This document shows, piece after piece, positions 29,463 through 38,800 of a DNA stretch of 48,026 bases (positions are counted from its first letter, which is position 1; each line of letters starts with the position of its first letter). The notes below the pieces were generated by a model. That model had not been told where the DNA came from. It saw only the letters and a program-made list of their open reading frames with translations, and made no database searches. The translations under genes were made by a program, and so were the position numbers. Origin of the DNA: Xanthobacteraceae bacterium (lineage in GTDB: Bacteria > Pseudomonadota > Alphaproteobacteria > Rhizobiales > Xanthobacteraceae); assembly GCA_030038415.1 (NCBI GenBank), contig JASHOX010000216.1:1-48026 (forward strand), read 5' to 3'.

Positions 29463-30760
29463 ATCCGCAGGCCGTCGGCGTCCTCGGCTTCATCATCATG
29501 GTCGCCATGATTTTCCTGCGGATCCCGGTCGCCATCGCGCTCGGTGCCGTCGGCACAATCGGTTACGCGACGCTGAACGGCTGGTCGCAGGCGCTGCTCG
29601 TGCTCGGCCGCGTGCCGTTCACCTTCGCATCGGCCTATGACCTGTCGGTCGTTCCGTTATTCGTGTTGATGGGCTCAATCGCCCGGCAATCCGGCATGGC
29701 GCGCGAGTTGTTCCAGTCGATCAACGTCATGTTCAGCGGACGGCGGGGCACACTCGCCACCGCGACCATCGGCGCCTGCGCCGCACTCGGATCGGTCTCG
29801 GGTTCCTCGGTAGCGATGGTCGCCACGATGAGCCACGTCGCCGTTCCGGAAATGCGCCGAGCCAAATACGACGAGCGGCTGGCGCTCGGCGCGGTGGTCT
29901 CCGGCGCCACTCTCGGCATTCTGTTTCCGCCGTCGGTAATGCTGATCTTCTATGGGCTGACCGCGGTGCAGTCGATCCCCAAACTGTTCGCTGCCGGCTT
30001 TATTCCGGGGCTGGTGCTGGCGACCTTGCAAATCGGCGTGGTCAAAATCGCGATCTGGCTGAACCCATCCTGGGCGCCGGTCAGTCCGGCGGCGCCCTTT
30101 CGCGAGCGGCTGCGGGCGTCGATCGGGATGTGGAAACTGCTGTTTATTTTCGTGCTGTCGATCGGCGGTATTTATGCCGGCTGGTTCAGTCCGACCGAGG
30201 CGGCGGCGGTCGGCACTTTTTCCACCATCGTGATCGCGACGCTGAGCGGAGGGCTGACATTTCGGAAGCTTGGCGATGCCGCGCTCGAGTCGAGCCGGAC
30301 CGCGGCGATGCTCTTCTTCATACTGCTCGGCGCCATCATGTTCAGCTATTTCATCGTGCAGACGCAGCTGGCCACTAGCCTCGCCGGCTGGGTGGTCTCG
30401 CTGCATCTGCCTCCGACGGCGGTGATGATCGTGGTCGTGGCGTTCTACATCGTGCTCGGCAGTTTCCTGGAATCGCTGACCATGGTGCTCATCACCGTGC
30501 CGGTGTTCGCGCCGCTGGCGCAGGGGCTCGGCTACGACCTCATCTGGTTCGGCGTGCTCTTGGTGGGGCTGATCGAAGTCGGGATGATTCATCCGCCGAT
30601 GGGCATGAACCTGTTCGTGCTGCAGTCGCAGGTACCGAACGTCGGGCTCGGAAAAATGTACGTCGGCAGCGCCATGTTCCTCGTCGCCAACGCCATTCTG
30701 ATCGCTCTCTTGCTGGCATTTCCGCAAATCGCATTGTGGCTGCCACACCATTTGTATTGA
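29459..30760 (+). CDS. TRAP transporter large permease (DctM family)
   Basis: A 433-residue integral membrane protein with about twelve segments. DctM landmarks are present: FLRIPVAIALGAVGTIGY, SVVPLFVLMGSIARQSG, AALGSVSGSSVAMVATMS with the G-S-V-S-G-S-S motif of the ion/substrate site, and GAVVSGATLGILFPPSVML. The C-terminal HPPMGMNLFVLQSQV is also standard. It is the translocating subunit, using a sodium gradient. Start is set by the ATGA overlap with the small permease gene. It converges on the outer-membrane barrel gene with a 31-bp gap. Confidence 0.93.
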   Translation: MNPQAVGVLGFIIMVAMIFLRIPVAIALGAVGTIGYATLNGWSQALLVLGRVPFTFASAYDLSVVPLFVLMGSIARQSGMARELFQSINVMFSGRRGTLATATIGACAALGSVSGSSVAMVATMSHVAVPEMRRAKYDERLALGAVVSGATLGILFPPSVMLIFYGLTAVQSIPKLFAAGFIPGLVLATLQIGVVKIAIWLNPSWAPVSPAAPFRERLRASIGMWKLLFIFVLSIGGIYAGWFSPTEAAAVGTFSTIVIATLSGGLTFRKLGDAALESSRTAAMLFFILLGAIMFSYFIVQTQLATSLAGWVVSLHLPPTAVMIVVVAFYIVLGSFLESLTMVLITVPVFAPLAQGLGYDLIWFGVLLVGLIEVGMIHPPMGMNLFVLQSQVPNVGLGKMYVGSAMFLVANAILIALLLAFPQIALWLPHHLY

Positions 30761-30791
30761 GCGCGGCGGGCGATTCTTGCGACGGTGACGT

Positions 30792-32696
30792 TTATTTCTG
30801 CAGCCGCATGGTCAGCAGGAACGTCGTGGCGGTATAGGCGACGCCGCTGACGTTGGAATTGAGCCAGTCCTGCCGCACCTCGCCTTTGAGCTGCATCTCG
30901 CGGTTTAATTTGTAGGTCAGGCCGGTGGCGACGAAATAGCGGTTGTCGGTGCGGCTGAGGCCGGCATAGTCGTCGTTCTCGTAGCCGACCATGGCATTGG
31001 CGATGAGCCAGGTGCGCAGCGCATGATCGACCTCGAGGCTGAAGCTGCGGCTGAATTCGCCCGAGACGCCCTGCACGCTTGATTCGCTGACGCCCGACTG
31101 GGCCGTGAATTTCGCCGAAGTGAGTGCGGTAGCCTGCCAGAGCAGAGAACCGTCGAGCGTCGTGCCGCTGATGTTGGGCAGCGTCGGGGCGTGATAGTCG
31201 CGCTCCATATAGCCCACCGCGATCTCGCCGGTGAGCGAACCGAGCAGATTGAGATCGGCGCCCAGTTTCGCGCTTGAGCCGTCGGAGTTGCGATTTTCGC
31301 CGTAAATATCGAGCGAATCGTGGGTGCGGGTGTCCTCGTCGATCTCGACGAACGGCTTGAGGTCGGGATCGATCTCATAGCCGACGCGCAAAATGCCGGC
31401 ATATTGATCGAAGGCGCGCCAGTCGAAATTGGCGCTCGCGCCATCGGTCAATGTACCGTTCGAATACATCGAACGGTCGAAAGTGCCTTTGAGAGAGACG
31501 TTGAGGCGGCCGAGTTGTTCGGCGGCGCCGAGCGTACCGCCCACCGTGGTGTCGATCGGCAACGTGGCGAGCCCAAACTGGATGTTCGGGCTGCCGGGAT
31601 TGTCGGTCGAAACGATGGTGCGGCCTTCGAGCAGAATTTGGGTGTAGCGGGTGACGTCGAGGGTGCCGTCGACCTTGGCATTGAGACTGGGTACGTTCAG
31701 CGACGGCTGGAAATTGCTGTTGGGATAGTCGATATAGGAGCCGGTGATGTCGGCGGTGAGGGAATTGCGCGACCAGTCGGAGCGCACGTGCAATTCGGGG
31801 GCGACGACAAGGTACAGCGCGCCCGGCCCGCCGGGCGCGGCCTGCGGGTTGGTGTTGTATCCGGCCGACAACTCGACCGCGGGCAGAATCAAAAACGAGC
31901 CGGCCTTGATGCCGAGCGCCTCGTAAGGGTCGCCGGCGGCGATCGGCAGCGTGCCATGCGGCACCGTTCCAAGCGGCAGGCTGTTCGGCGGCGGCGTGCC
32001 GGGCGGCGGCGTGCTGGCGGAGCCCTGGAAATCCTCCGGCGGCGGGATCGGCAGGACCGCGCCCGGCCGATTTGCGGCGGTCACGGGATAGACCACCGCC
32101 GGCGGATTGCTGATCGGCAACTCGGCGGGCGGCGGCGGCAGCACCGCACCGGGTCGCGCCGCGGCCTTGGCGGGGTAAACCACAGGCGCCGGCGGCTGTG
32201 GGAGCGTCGGCGGTACCGATGAGACTTGTGGCGGCTCGGGCGGCACGGGTACGAACGTAGTCTCGCCCGGCGGCGCAAGCGCGGTGCCCTGGCCGGACAC
32301 CTGCGCTACACGTTGGCGCGGCGCGTTGCTGGAGTTAAAGCCGGTGTCGCCCGCACCGAAGCCGGTCGGGCTGCCGTAAACCGGCGGCGCGCCGATGCGC
32401 GACGGCGCCGTGAATGTACCGGCAGGCGGCGCCTGATCCGGCGGCAGCGTTCCTTGCGTTCCCGGCGGCGCAAAGCTCGGCGGATTAGCGGGGTTGCCCG
32501 GCAGCGACGGCTGCAACAGAAGATCGCCGTAAAGATCGGGCGACGTCGGCTGCGCGCCGGCCGAAGCTGTCTGCGCTTGACTTTGTGCCGGCGCGAACGC
32601 CACCAGCGCCACGAATACTGCAACGGCAAGGCGCGAAAAAGCGAAGCGCAAGCGGACCGGGCCGGCGACGCTTCGTGATCGGCAACGGCGCGGCAC
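30792..32696 (-). CDS. large outer-membrane beta-barrel protein with proline-rich N-terminal region
   Basis: A 634-residue protein of the BBP2-like outer-membrane barrel group. I start it at GTG 32696 because AGGAGG lies 6 nt before it; frames from 32735 and 32753 lack a ribosome binding site. The signal peptide is VAVFVALVAFAPAQSQA, cut near residue 41. Residues about 42-260 are proline/alanine/glycine-rich, with two similar units (VVYPAKAAARPGAVLPPPP and VVYPVTAANRPGAVLPIPP). The C-terminal 370 residues are alternating strands of a barrel (LTADITGSYIDY, GILRVGYEID, GEIAVGYMERDYH, LKGEVRQDWL), ending TMRLQK rather than in an aromatic residue. Relatives are porin-like or exopolysaccharide-associated; no function is certain. 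It has no operon partners. Confidence 0.75.
   Translation of the reverse strand: MPRRCRSRSVAGPVRLRFAFSRLAVAVFVALVAFAPAQSQAQTASAGAQPTSPDLYGDLLLQPSLPGNPANPPSFAPPGTQGTLPPDQAPPAGTFTAPSRIGAPPVYGSPTGFGAGDTGFNSSNAPRQRVAQVSGQGTALAPPGETTFVPVPPEPPQVSSVPPTLPQPPAPVVYPAKAAARPGAVLPPPPAELPISNPPAVVYPVTAANRPGAVLPIPPPEDFQGSASTPPPGTPPPNSLPLGTVPHGTLPIAAGDPYEALGIKAGSFLILPAVELSAGYNTNPQAAPGGPGALYLVVAPELHVRSDWSRNSLTADITGSYIDYPNSNFQPSLNVPSLNAKVDGTLDVTRYTQILLEGRTIVSTDNPGSPNIQFGLATLPIDTTVGGTLGAAEQLGRLNVSLKGTFDRSMYSNGTLTDGASANFDWRAFDQYAGILRVGYEIDPDLKPFVEIDEDTRTHDSLDIYGENRNSDGSSAKLGADLNLLGSLTGEIAVGYMERDYHAPTLPNISGTTLDGSLLWQATALTSAKFTAQSGVSESSVQGVSGEFSRSFSLEVDHALRTWLIANAMVGYENDDYAGLSRTDNRYFVATGLTYKLNREMQLKGEVRQDWLNSNVSGVAYTATTFLLTMRLQK
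32040..32183 (-). repeat. two-copy repeat in the barrel protein gene
   Basis: The segments VVYPAKAAARPGAVLPPPP (codons at 32183-32127) and VVYPVTAANRPGAVLPIPP (32096-32040) share 14 of 19 residues and a 29-residue period. This is an internal duplication in the proline-rich region. Confidence 0.7.
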
Positions 32697-32870
32697 CTGC
32701 GACCTCCTCGCCCCGAAGCGGCCTGTCCGCGCCATCCCGCGGCCTTGCGCCACGCGACGACCGGCACGGGCCGCCGGACGGCAGACCGCTGGTTAACGGA
32801 GTTAAAACGGATATGGTTAACGAGAGGTTGATTGGGGGCGGCGCGCGGCTGGGGTGCTCTCTGTCGCTCG

Positions 32871-32914
32871 TGCCCGCGAAAGCGGGACCCAGATCACCGG
32901 GACGCGGGAATGAG
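32871..32914. repeat. extragenic repeat with CCCGC-GAAA-GCGGG hairpin
   Basis: A tgcccgcgaaagcgggaccc core forms a 5-bp stem (32873-32877 with 32882-32886) and a GAAA tetraloop, followed by ccgggacgcgggaatga. This resembles a repeat family common between genes in alphaproteobacteria. It lies just past the NfeD-like gene's stop and could end its transcript. Confidence 0.5.
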
Positions 32915-32922
32915 TGGTCGGA

Positions 32923-33156
32923 TCAGGCTTTGCGCTCGTAACGGCGCCAGACCGGAATCAGAACCATGGCGAATGCCGCGAAAGCCGCGGCCTCCGCCGG
33001 CCACGGCCAGCGCGCCACCGAAGCGATAATGCCGACGAGCACCGCGGCGAAGCCGAGCCACAGCGCGAAGCGACCCGGCCGCAGCGCCTCGACCGCAAAT
33101 AGGACCAGCGCGAGCGCGAACCAGGTCCACGACACCAGCGAGCCGTCTCGCATCAT
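32923..33156 (-). CDS. short NfeD-like membrane protein
   Basis: A 77-residue membrane protein that matches the transmembrane half of NfeD/YbbK-type proteins (SWTWFALALVLFAVEALRPG, then LWLGFAAVLVGIIASV and AAAFAAFAMVLIPVW). Full members carry a C-terminal OB-fold domain of about 70 residues; here the chain stops at RRYERKA, so the domain is missing. No stomatin/QmcA gene, the usual partner, is nearby. The start ATG directly touches the palindromic repeat at 33157, and no ribosome binding site is visible. It lies downstream of the ferrochelatase gene on the same strand. Confidence 0.6.
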   Translation of the reverse strand: MMRDGSLVSWTWFALALVLFAVEALRPGRFALWLGFAAVLVGIIASVARWPWPAEAAAFAAFAMVLIPVWRRYERKA

Positions 33157-33202
33157 GCATGATCCCGAAAAGCGGGCACCGGTTTTCGGAAACAGATCAT
33201 GC
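33157..33202. repeat. nested palindromic Rhizobiales-type repeat
   Basis: Outer arms GCATGATC (33157-33164) and GATCATGC (33195-33202) and inner arms CCGAAAA (33165-33171) and TTTTCGG (33183-33189) are perfect inverted repeats around gcgggcaccgg. The element matches the extragenic palindrome (gatcatgc, ttttcggaaaaccggtgccc core) seen in many Bradyrhizobium and related genomes. It sits between hemH and the NfeD-like gene and could fold as an RNA hairpin. Confidence 0.8.
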
Positions 33203-33214
33203 GCAAAAATCCGC

Positions 33215-34399
33215 TCACACCCAGCCCTTCAATTCGCGCATGGCGAGCTGCCAGATCATCAGCATGCCGGCCTCGCTGTCGTTGAGGCAGGGGATGGCCG
33301 CGAAATTCTCCCCGCCGGCGCGCTTGAACGCGCGCGCATTGTCGACCGCGATCTCTTCCAGGGTCTCTAGGCAATCGGCGGAGAAACCCGGCGTCACCAC
33401 GACCAGGTTCTTGACGCCCTTCTTGGCCAGCGCCTTCACCGTATTGATGGTGTAGGGCTCGAGCCATTTGGCGCGGCCGAAGCGCGACTGGAAGGTCATG
33501 ATCAGCTTCAATTCGTCGAGCCCCATTTGCGCGCGCAAGAGCTCCGTGGTGCGCGCACACTGGCTCTCATAGGGATCGCCCTTCGCCACGTAGTCCTTCG
33601 GCATGCCGTGAAAGGACGCAACGATCACGTCGGGCGTGAACGGCAGATTCTTCAACTCGGCCTTCAGCGACGAAGCCAGTACCTCGATGTAATAGGGATC
33701 GTCGTAATAGGCGGGCAGAATGCGCAGCGCCGGCTGGCGTCGCTGCCGCATCATGAAGCGATAGACCTCATCACACACGGTCGCGGTGGTCGCCGCCGAA
33801 TATTGCGGATAGAGCGGCATGATCAGGATGCGCTCGCAGCCCCAGGTCGTCAGCACTTGCAGCCGCGACGCGATCGACGGCGACGCATAGCGCATCGCCC
33901 AATCGACGATGACGTGCTTACCGAGCGGTTCGAGAATGCCGGCGAGCTTTTCGGCTTGCGAACGGGTGATGGTCTTGAACGGCGACTCGTTCTTATCGTG
34001 GTTCCAAATCTTGCCGTAGTCGCGCGCTTTGCGCCGCGAGCGGATCGGCAGGATGACGCCGTTGAGCACGAGCTTCCACAGCAATGAATCCTTTTCGATG
34101 ACGCGGCGGTCGGTCAGAAACTCCTTCAAATAACGCCGCACCGCCGCCGGCGTCGCCGCATCAGGCGTGCCGAGATTGACGAGCAGCACGCCGATGCCGG
34201 TCGCGGTTTCCTCGGCCGGTTGGGCGCTTTCAGCGGCCGCCATCGGCGCGGCTGCGGGCGGCGGTGGGCTCGGCGATGGCTGTGCCGCGGGTGCCGCTTC
34301 GGCGACGGCGGCTGCATCGACGCCATTGTCCGAGGGCACCAGCAGCGCCTCGCCAGCGGCATCGCCGACGGGCGCGGATTGAGGCGGTGAGCCAGTCAT
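33215..34399 (-). CDS. hemH: ferrochelatase with N-terminal low-complexity extension
   Basis: A 394-residue enzyme that inserts Fe(II) into protoporphyrin IX, the last step of haem synthesis, at the inner face of the membrane. The ferrochelatase core starts near residue 68 (GIGVLLVNLGTPDAATPAAVRRYLKEFL) and has the catalytic histidine His264 in ASFHGMP and a conserved Glu314 in KWLEPYT, plus LIMPLYPQYSAATT and FQSRFGRAKW. The first 65 residues are Ala/Pro/Ser/Glu-rich (PSPSPPPPAAAPMAAAES) and have no counterpart in ordinary ferrochelatases of about 330-350 residues. A later start at the internal Met53 is possible but still leaves a tail. No targeting signal is seen in the extension. Confidence 0.93.
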   Translation of the reverse strand: MTGSPPQSAPVGDAAGEALLVPSDNGVDAAAVAEAAPAAQPSPSPPPPAAAPMAAAESAQPAEETATGIGVLLVNLGTPDAATPAAVRRYLKEFLTDRRVIEKDSLLWKLVLNGVILPIRSRRKARDYGKIWNHDKNESPFKTITRSQAEKLAGILEPLGKHVIVDWAMRYASPSIASRLQVLTTWGCERILIMPLYPQYSAATTATVCDEVYRFMMRQRRQPALRILPAYYDDPYYIEVLASSLKAELKNLPFTPDVIVASFHGMPKDYVAKGDPYESQCARTTELLRAQMGLDELKLIMTFQSRFGRAKWLEPYTINTVKALAKKGVKNLVVVTPGFSADCLETLEEIAVDNARAFKRAGGENFAAIPCLNDSEAGMLMIWQLAMRELKGWV

Positions 34400-34457
34400 A
34401 GTGTCAAACTACCACGTCGACGCCGTGCGGCGCGAGCTTACGGAAAAGGCGTGGAAC

Positions 34458-35816
34458 TCAAACGCTTTGCAAGACAAGGTCGCCGGGGCCGTTAAGCCGG
34501 TCGAACATCATCAGTTTCTCAAAGGCCCGTGATTTCTTCGCCTCCGGGAACTCGGCACCGAGACAGTCGGCAAACTTGGCCCAGAGTTCGTCGCGCGACA
34601 GCGGCCGCTCGTGGCTGCCTTTGGCATATTCGACCGGCCCGCTTTGCAGCGTTTCCCCTTCGGTCGTGGTGATTTCGACGGCGTCGAAGGGCGCGAAGTT
34701 GGAGCCTTCCTTGACGGCCGCCGTGCCTTCGAGCGACACGCGCGGAAACAGCGCCTGCACATCCGGTCGACGCACGAAGTCGTCGGTTAGTTCGCGCAAG
34801 CCCACATTGCGGGCGACGAGGGCGGCGGCCATGGCAAATTGCATGCTGAACTTCGCTTCGAGCCCGGTCTGCGGCCGGCTGTTGCGCAGCATCAAGAGCT
34901 GCGTCTTGCCGGTCGAAACGTGAATGCGGTCGACTTGGCGGGGATTGAGGTCATAGCGTTGGACGAGATCCAGCGCGGCGTCGATCGAACGGTGGGTCGC
35001 ATAGCAGATCGGGTAGCGCTTGATGTTCAATCCGTGACCGAGGATGTGCCACTCCTTTGACGTCGCACTGAAGGGACGATCGAGCTGCGGCTTGCCGTCG
35101 GGCGACAGCGCCATCAGCAATCCCGCGGGGTGCTCCAGCGCGTCGAGCGATGCCGTCAATCCGGTCTGCGCCAACCGCGCGGCGATGACGCCGGATTGCG
35201 CGGCGCGGCCGACCTGGAACGATTTCGTCATGGTGCCGAAATTGGCGACCAGCCCGGAAGACATCGAGGCGGCGATCGCCATCGCCGTCGCCGCACCCTT
35301 GGCGTCTAGGCCCCGCAATTTGGCGCAAGCTGCCGCGGCGCCAACGGTGCCGAGCACGGCGGTCGGATGCCAGCCTTTGCGATGCAGCGGCACGCCTTCG
35401 CGCACCAGCAGTTCGGCCCAGACTTCGAAGCCGGCGATATAGGCGGTCAGCATTTCGGCGCCGCTCGATCTGCTCGCCTCGCCTTGGGCCAGGATCGCCG
35501 GCACCAGCACGGCGCTCGGGTGGCCGTCGAGCGACACGTCGTCGTAGTCGAGTACGTGAGCGGCAACTCCGTTGATCAGCGCCGCGGTTTCGGGCGTGCG
35601 CCTAGCGCCGGACGGAATGAGCGAGGCGAGCGTTTCGCCAACGGCACAACCAAGCTCGCGATCGACCAAAGCGATCTCCGGGTCGCGCGCGCCGGCAATC
35701 AGGACGCCGAAGCAATCGGCGATGCCGGCGCGAGCAATGGCGCAGCCTTGCGAGGGAATTTGACGAAGATCGAGATCGGCAACGAAGCGGCCAAGCTCGA
35801 GCGTGAGAGCACTCAT
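34458..35816 (-). CDS. MmgE/PrpD family protein
   Basis: A 452-residue protein of the MmgE/PrpD (2-methylcitrate dehydratase, iminodisuccinate epimerase, cis-aconitate decarboxylase) family. Visible family segments are LINGVAAHVLDYDDVSLDGHPSAVLVPAILA, HRKGWHPTAVLGTVGAAAA, ASMSSGLVANFGTMTKSFQVGRAAQSGV, KRYPICYATHRSID and a later HVSTGKTQ region. The ATG has GGAGG at good spacing. It lies 35 bp after the indolepyruvate ferredoxin oxidoreductase gene on the same strand, so the two are likely co-transcribed, perhaps for amino-acid or carboxylic-acid degradation. The prp cluster partners (prpB, prpC) are absent, so a 2-methylcitrate role is not supported. Confidence 0.9.
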   Translation of the reverse strand: MSALTLELGRFVADLDLRQIPSQGCAIARAGIADCFGVLIAGARDPEIALVDRELGCAVGETLASLIPSGARRTPETAALINGVAAHVLDYDDVSLDGHPSAVLVPAILAQGEASRSSGAEMLTAYIAGFEVWAELLVREGVPLHRKGWHPTAVLGTVGAAAACAKLRGLDAKGAATAMAIAASMSSGLVANFGTMTKSFQVGRAAQSGVIAARLAQTGLTASLDALEHPAGLLMALSPDGKPQLDRPFSATSKEWHILGHGLNIKRYPICYATHRSIDAALDLVQRYDLNPRQVDRIHVSTGKTQLLMLRNSRPQTGLEAKFSMQFAMAAALVARNVGLRELTDDFVRRPDVQALFPRVSLEGTAAVKEGSNFAPFDAVEITTTEGETLQSGPVEYAKGSHERPLSRDELWAKFADCLGAEFPEAKKSRAFEKLMMFDRLNGPGDLVLQSV

Positions 35817-35851
35817 GCGTTCCTCCGCTGCGGCCTGCCGGACGATCGGCG

Positions 35852-38800
35852 CTATTCGGCCGCCTTGAGCATCACCGGCACGCCGGCACGGAATTGCTCC
35901 AACAGCGCCGCCTCGTCCGCCTTGGCCGCCGCAAGATGCCGCTGCTTGACGTGGCCGAAGCCGCGGATTTTTTCCGGAATGGCAACGAGACCGACGGCAA
36001 GATGATGATTGTCCGGCGTCAATCGCGCCAGCACTTCATCGAGCATCGTCTCATATTCGCCGATCAGCGCACGTTCGGTGCGGCGCTCCAGCGAGCGGCC
36101 GAATGGATCGAGCGCCGTGCCGCGCAAGAATTTGAACTTGGCCAGAATACGCAACGCCGGCAGGAGCCACGACCCCAAGCTCATCTTGCGCGGCAGTCCA
36201 GTCTCTTTGTCGATGCGCGCCAACAGTGGCGGCGCCAGATGAAACTCGAAGCGCAGATTGTCGCCGTCAAACGTGCCGGCGACCTGCTTTAGGAACGCGC
36301 CGTCGGTATAGAGCCGCGCCACTTCATATTCGTCCTTATAGGCCATCAACTTGAATAAATAGCGCGCGACAGCGTCGGCAAGCCCGCACTTGCCGGGCGC
36401 GCGGTCCGCCTCCACAGCCTTCGTCTTGTCGACCAACGACCGGTAACGCCGGGCATAGGCGGCGTTCTGATAGGCGGTGAGAAATTTCACCCGCCGCTCG
36501 ACCGTCTCTTCGAACGATTCCGACAGATGTTCCGCGTCGCTTGCGGCCGCGGCAGTCGGCTTGGCCAACGCCTCGACGGCGGCGCGCTCGATCACGGCGC
36601 GACGGCCCCAGTGGAAGGCCGCTTTGTTCATGGCCACAGCCTCGCCGTTGAGCTCGATCGCCTTCTCGATTGCCGCGGCTGAGAGCGGGATGGCGCCAAG
36701 CTGGTAGGCATAGCCGACCATGAACATGTTGGCGCCGATGGATTGGCCGAACAGCACATTGGCGATCCGCGATGCATCGATGAAATGCGCGTTTTCGCGG
36801 CCGGCATCGGCGGCGATGGTGCGCTTGAGCCGCTCCGTCGGCAGCGAGAAGTCGGCATTGCGGGTGAATTCGCCAGGCAGGAACGCGTCGGTATTGACGA
36901 TCACTTTGGTGGTGCCGGTCTTCACCGTCGCCAGCACCTTTTGCGTGCCGGCGACGACGATATCGCCGCCGAGCACCAGATCGGCGCGCCCGGCGGCGAC
37001 GCGGATGGCATGAATGTCGTCGGGCTTCCCGGCAAAACGGATATGGCTGAATACCGCGCCGCCCTTTTGCGCGAGGCCAGCCATGTCGAGCACGCCGACG
37101 CCCTTGCCCTCGAGATGGGCGGCCATGCCCAAAATGCCGCCTACGGTGACGACGCCGGTGCCGCCGACGCCGGTGACGATGATGTTGTAGGTGTGCTCGA
37201 TTGCCGGCAGCTTCGGCTCGGGCAACGCCGTAAGATCATGGTCAGCGGCGACGCCGGCGCCTTTTTTGAGAGTGGCGCCGTGCACCGTGACGAAGGACGG
37301 GCAGAAGCCTTTGACGCAGGAAAAGTCCTTGTTGCAGCTCGACTGATCGATGGTGCGCTTGCGGCCCCATTCGGTTTCGCGCGGCTGCACCGAAACGCAA
37401 TTCGACTTGACGCCGCAATCGCCGCAGCCTTCGCACACCAGCTCGTTGATGATGACGCGCTTGTCGGGATCGGGAAAGGTGTGGCGCTTGCGGCGGCGGC
37501 GCTTTTCGGCGGCGCAGGTCTGGTCGTAGATCAACACGGTGACACCGGGGATTTCGGCAAGCTGTCTCTGCACCGTATTGAGATCGTCGCGGTGGTGGAT
37601 GGTGAGGCCGTGCGGCCATTGCGTGCCGGAGGCATATTTGTCCGGCTCGTCGGTAACGACGACGACGCGCTTGGCGCCTTCGGCGGCGACCTGGCGCGCT
37701 ATCTGCGGCACGGTGAGGCCGCCATCGTTGGCCTGGCCGCCAGTCATCGCGACTGCGTCGTTGAACAGGATTTTGTACGTGATGTTGGTGTTCGACGCGA
37801 TCGCGGCGCGGATCGCCATGTAGCCGGAATGATTGTAGGTGCCGTCGCCGAGATTCTGGAAAACGTGGTTGCGGTTCGAGAACGGCGCCTCGCCGACCCA
37901 GTTGGCGCCCTCACCGCCCATCTGCGTGTAGCCGAGCGTCGAGCGGTCCATCCATTGCGCCATATAATGGCAGCCGATCCCGGCGTAGGCCCGCATGCCT
38001 TCCGGCACCACGGTCGAAGTGTTGTGCGGGCAGCCGGAGCAGAAATATGGAATGCGCTGGGCGACGTCCTTGGTCTCCGCCGCGATGCGCTGGAATTCCT
38101 TGAGCCGCGCCACACGGGCGATGATCTCGTCGTTGCGATGATATTTCAGGAGCCGCTCGCCGACGCAGATCGCCACTTCGTTGGGATCGAGCGCACCTTT
38201 GACCGGAAACAGCCAATTGCCCTGCTCGTCCTTCTTGCCGATGCAAAGCGGCTGGTTGGCGGTGCCGTAAAGCTCCTCGCGCACCTGCACTTCAAGCAGC
38301 GACCGCTTCTCCTCGACGACGATAATGAGGTCGAGGCCCTGGGAAAATTCCTTCAACTCGCGCTGGCTGAGCGGCCACGCACATCCCGCCTTGTATAGGC
38401 GGATGCCCAGCTCATTGCACTTGATCTCATCGATGCCAAGCTCGTCGAACGCCTGGCGCACATCGAGATAGCTCTTGCCGGTGGTGATGATGCCGATCTT
38501 CGGATCGCGCCCACCCGACGTAATGGTGCGATTGAGCTTGTTGGCGCGCACGAAGGCGAGCACGGCGTCGCGCTTGTAATCGTGAAGGCGCGCCTCCTGC
38601 GCCAGGATCGGATCGTTGAGCCTGATATTGAGCCCGCCGTCCGGCATGCGGAAATCATCCGGCGTGACGATATTGAAGCGCTCCAGGCTGCCATCGATTG
38701 CCGCCGTCGACTCGATGGTCTCGTGCATGGTCTTGAGCGCGACCCAAGTGCCGGTGAAGCGCGACATCGCCCAGCCGTAGAGGCCGTAGTCGAGCACCTC

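Noticed and set aside
32871..32914. The CCCGC-GAAA-GCGGG element as a classical intrinsic terminator
   Set aside because: The stem is short and no T-run follows on the minus strand; it fits better as a dispersed extragenic repeat.
36743..38398. 551-codon plus-strand frame antisense to the indolepyruvate ferredoxin oxidoreductase gene
   Set aside because: The opposite strand encodes a protein with many conserved motifs over its whole length; this frame has none and is Ala/Gly/Asp/His-biased as expected from antisense of GC-rich DNA.
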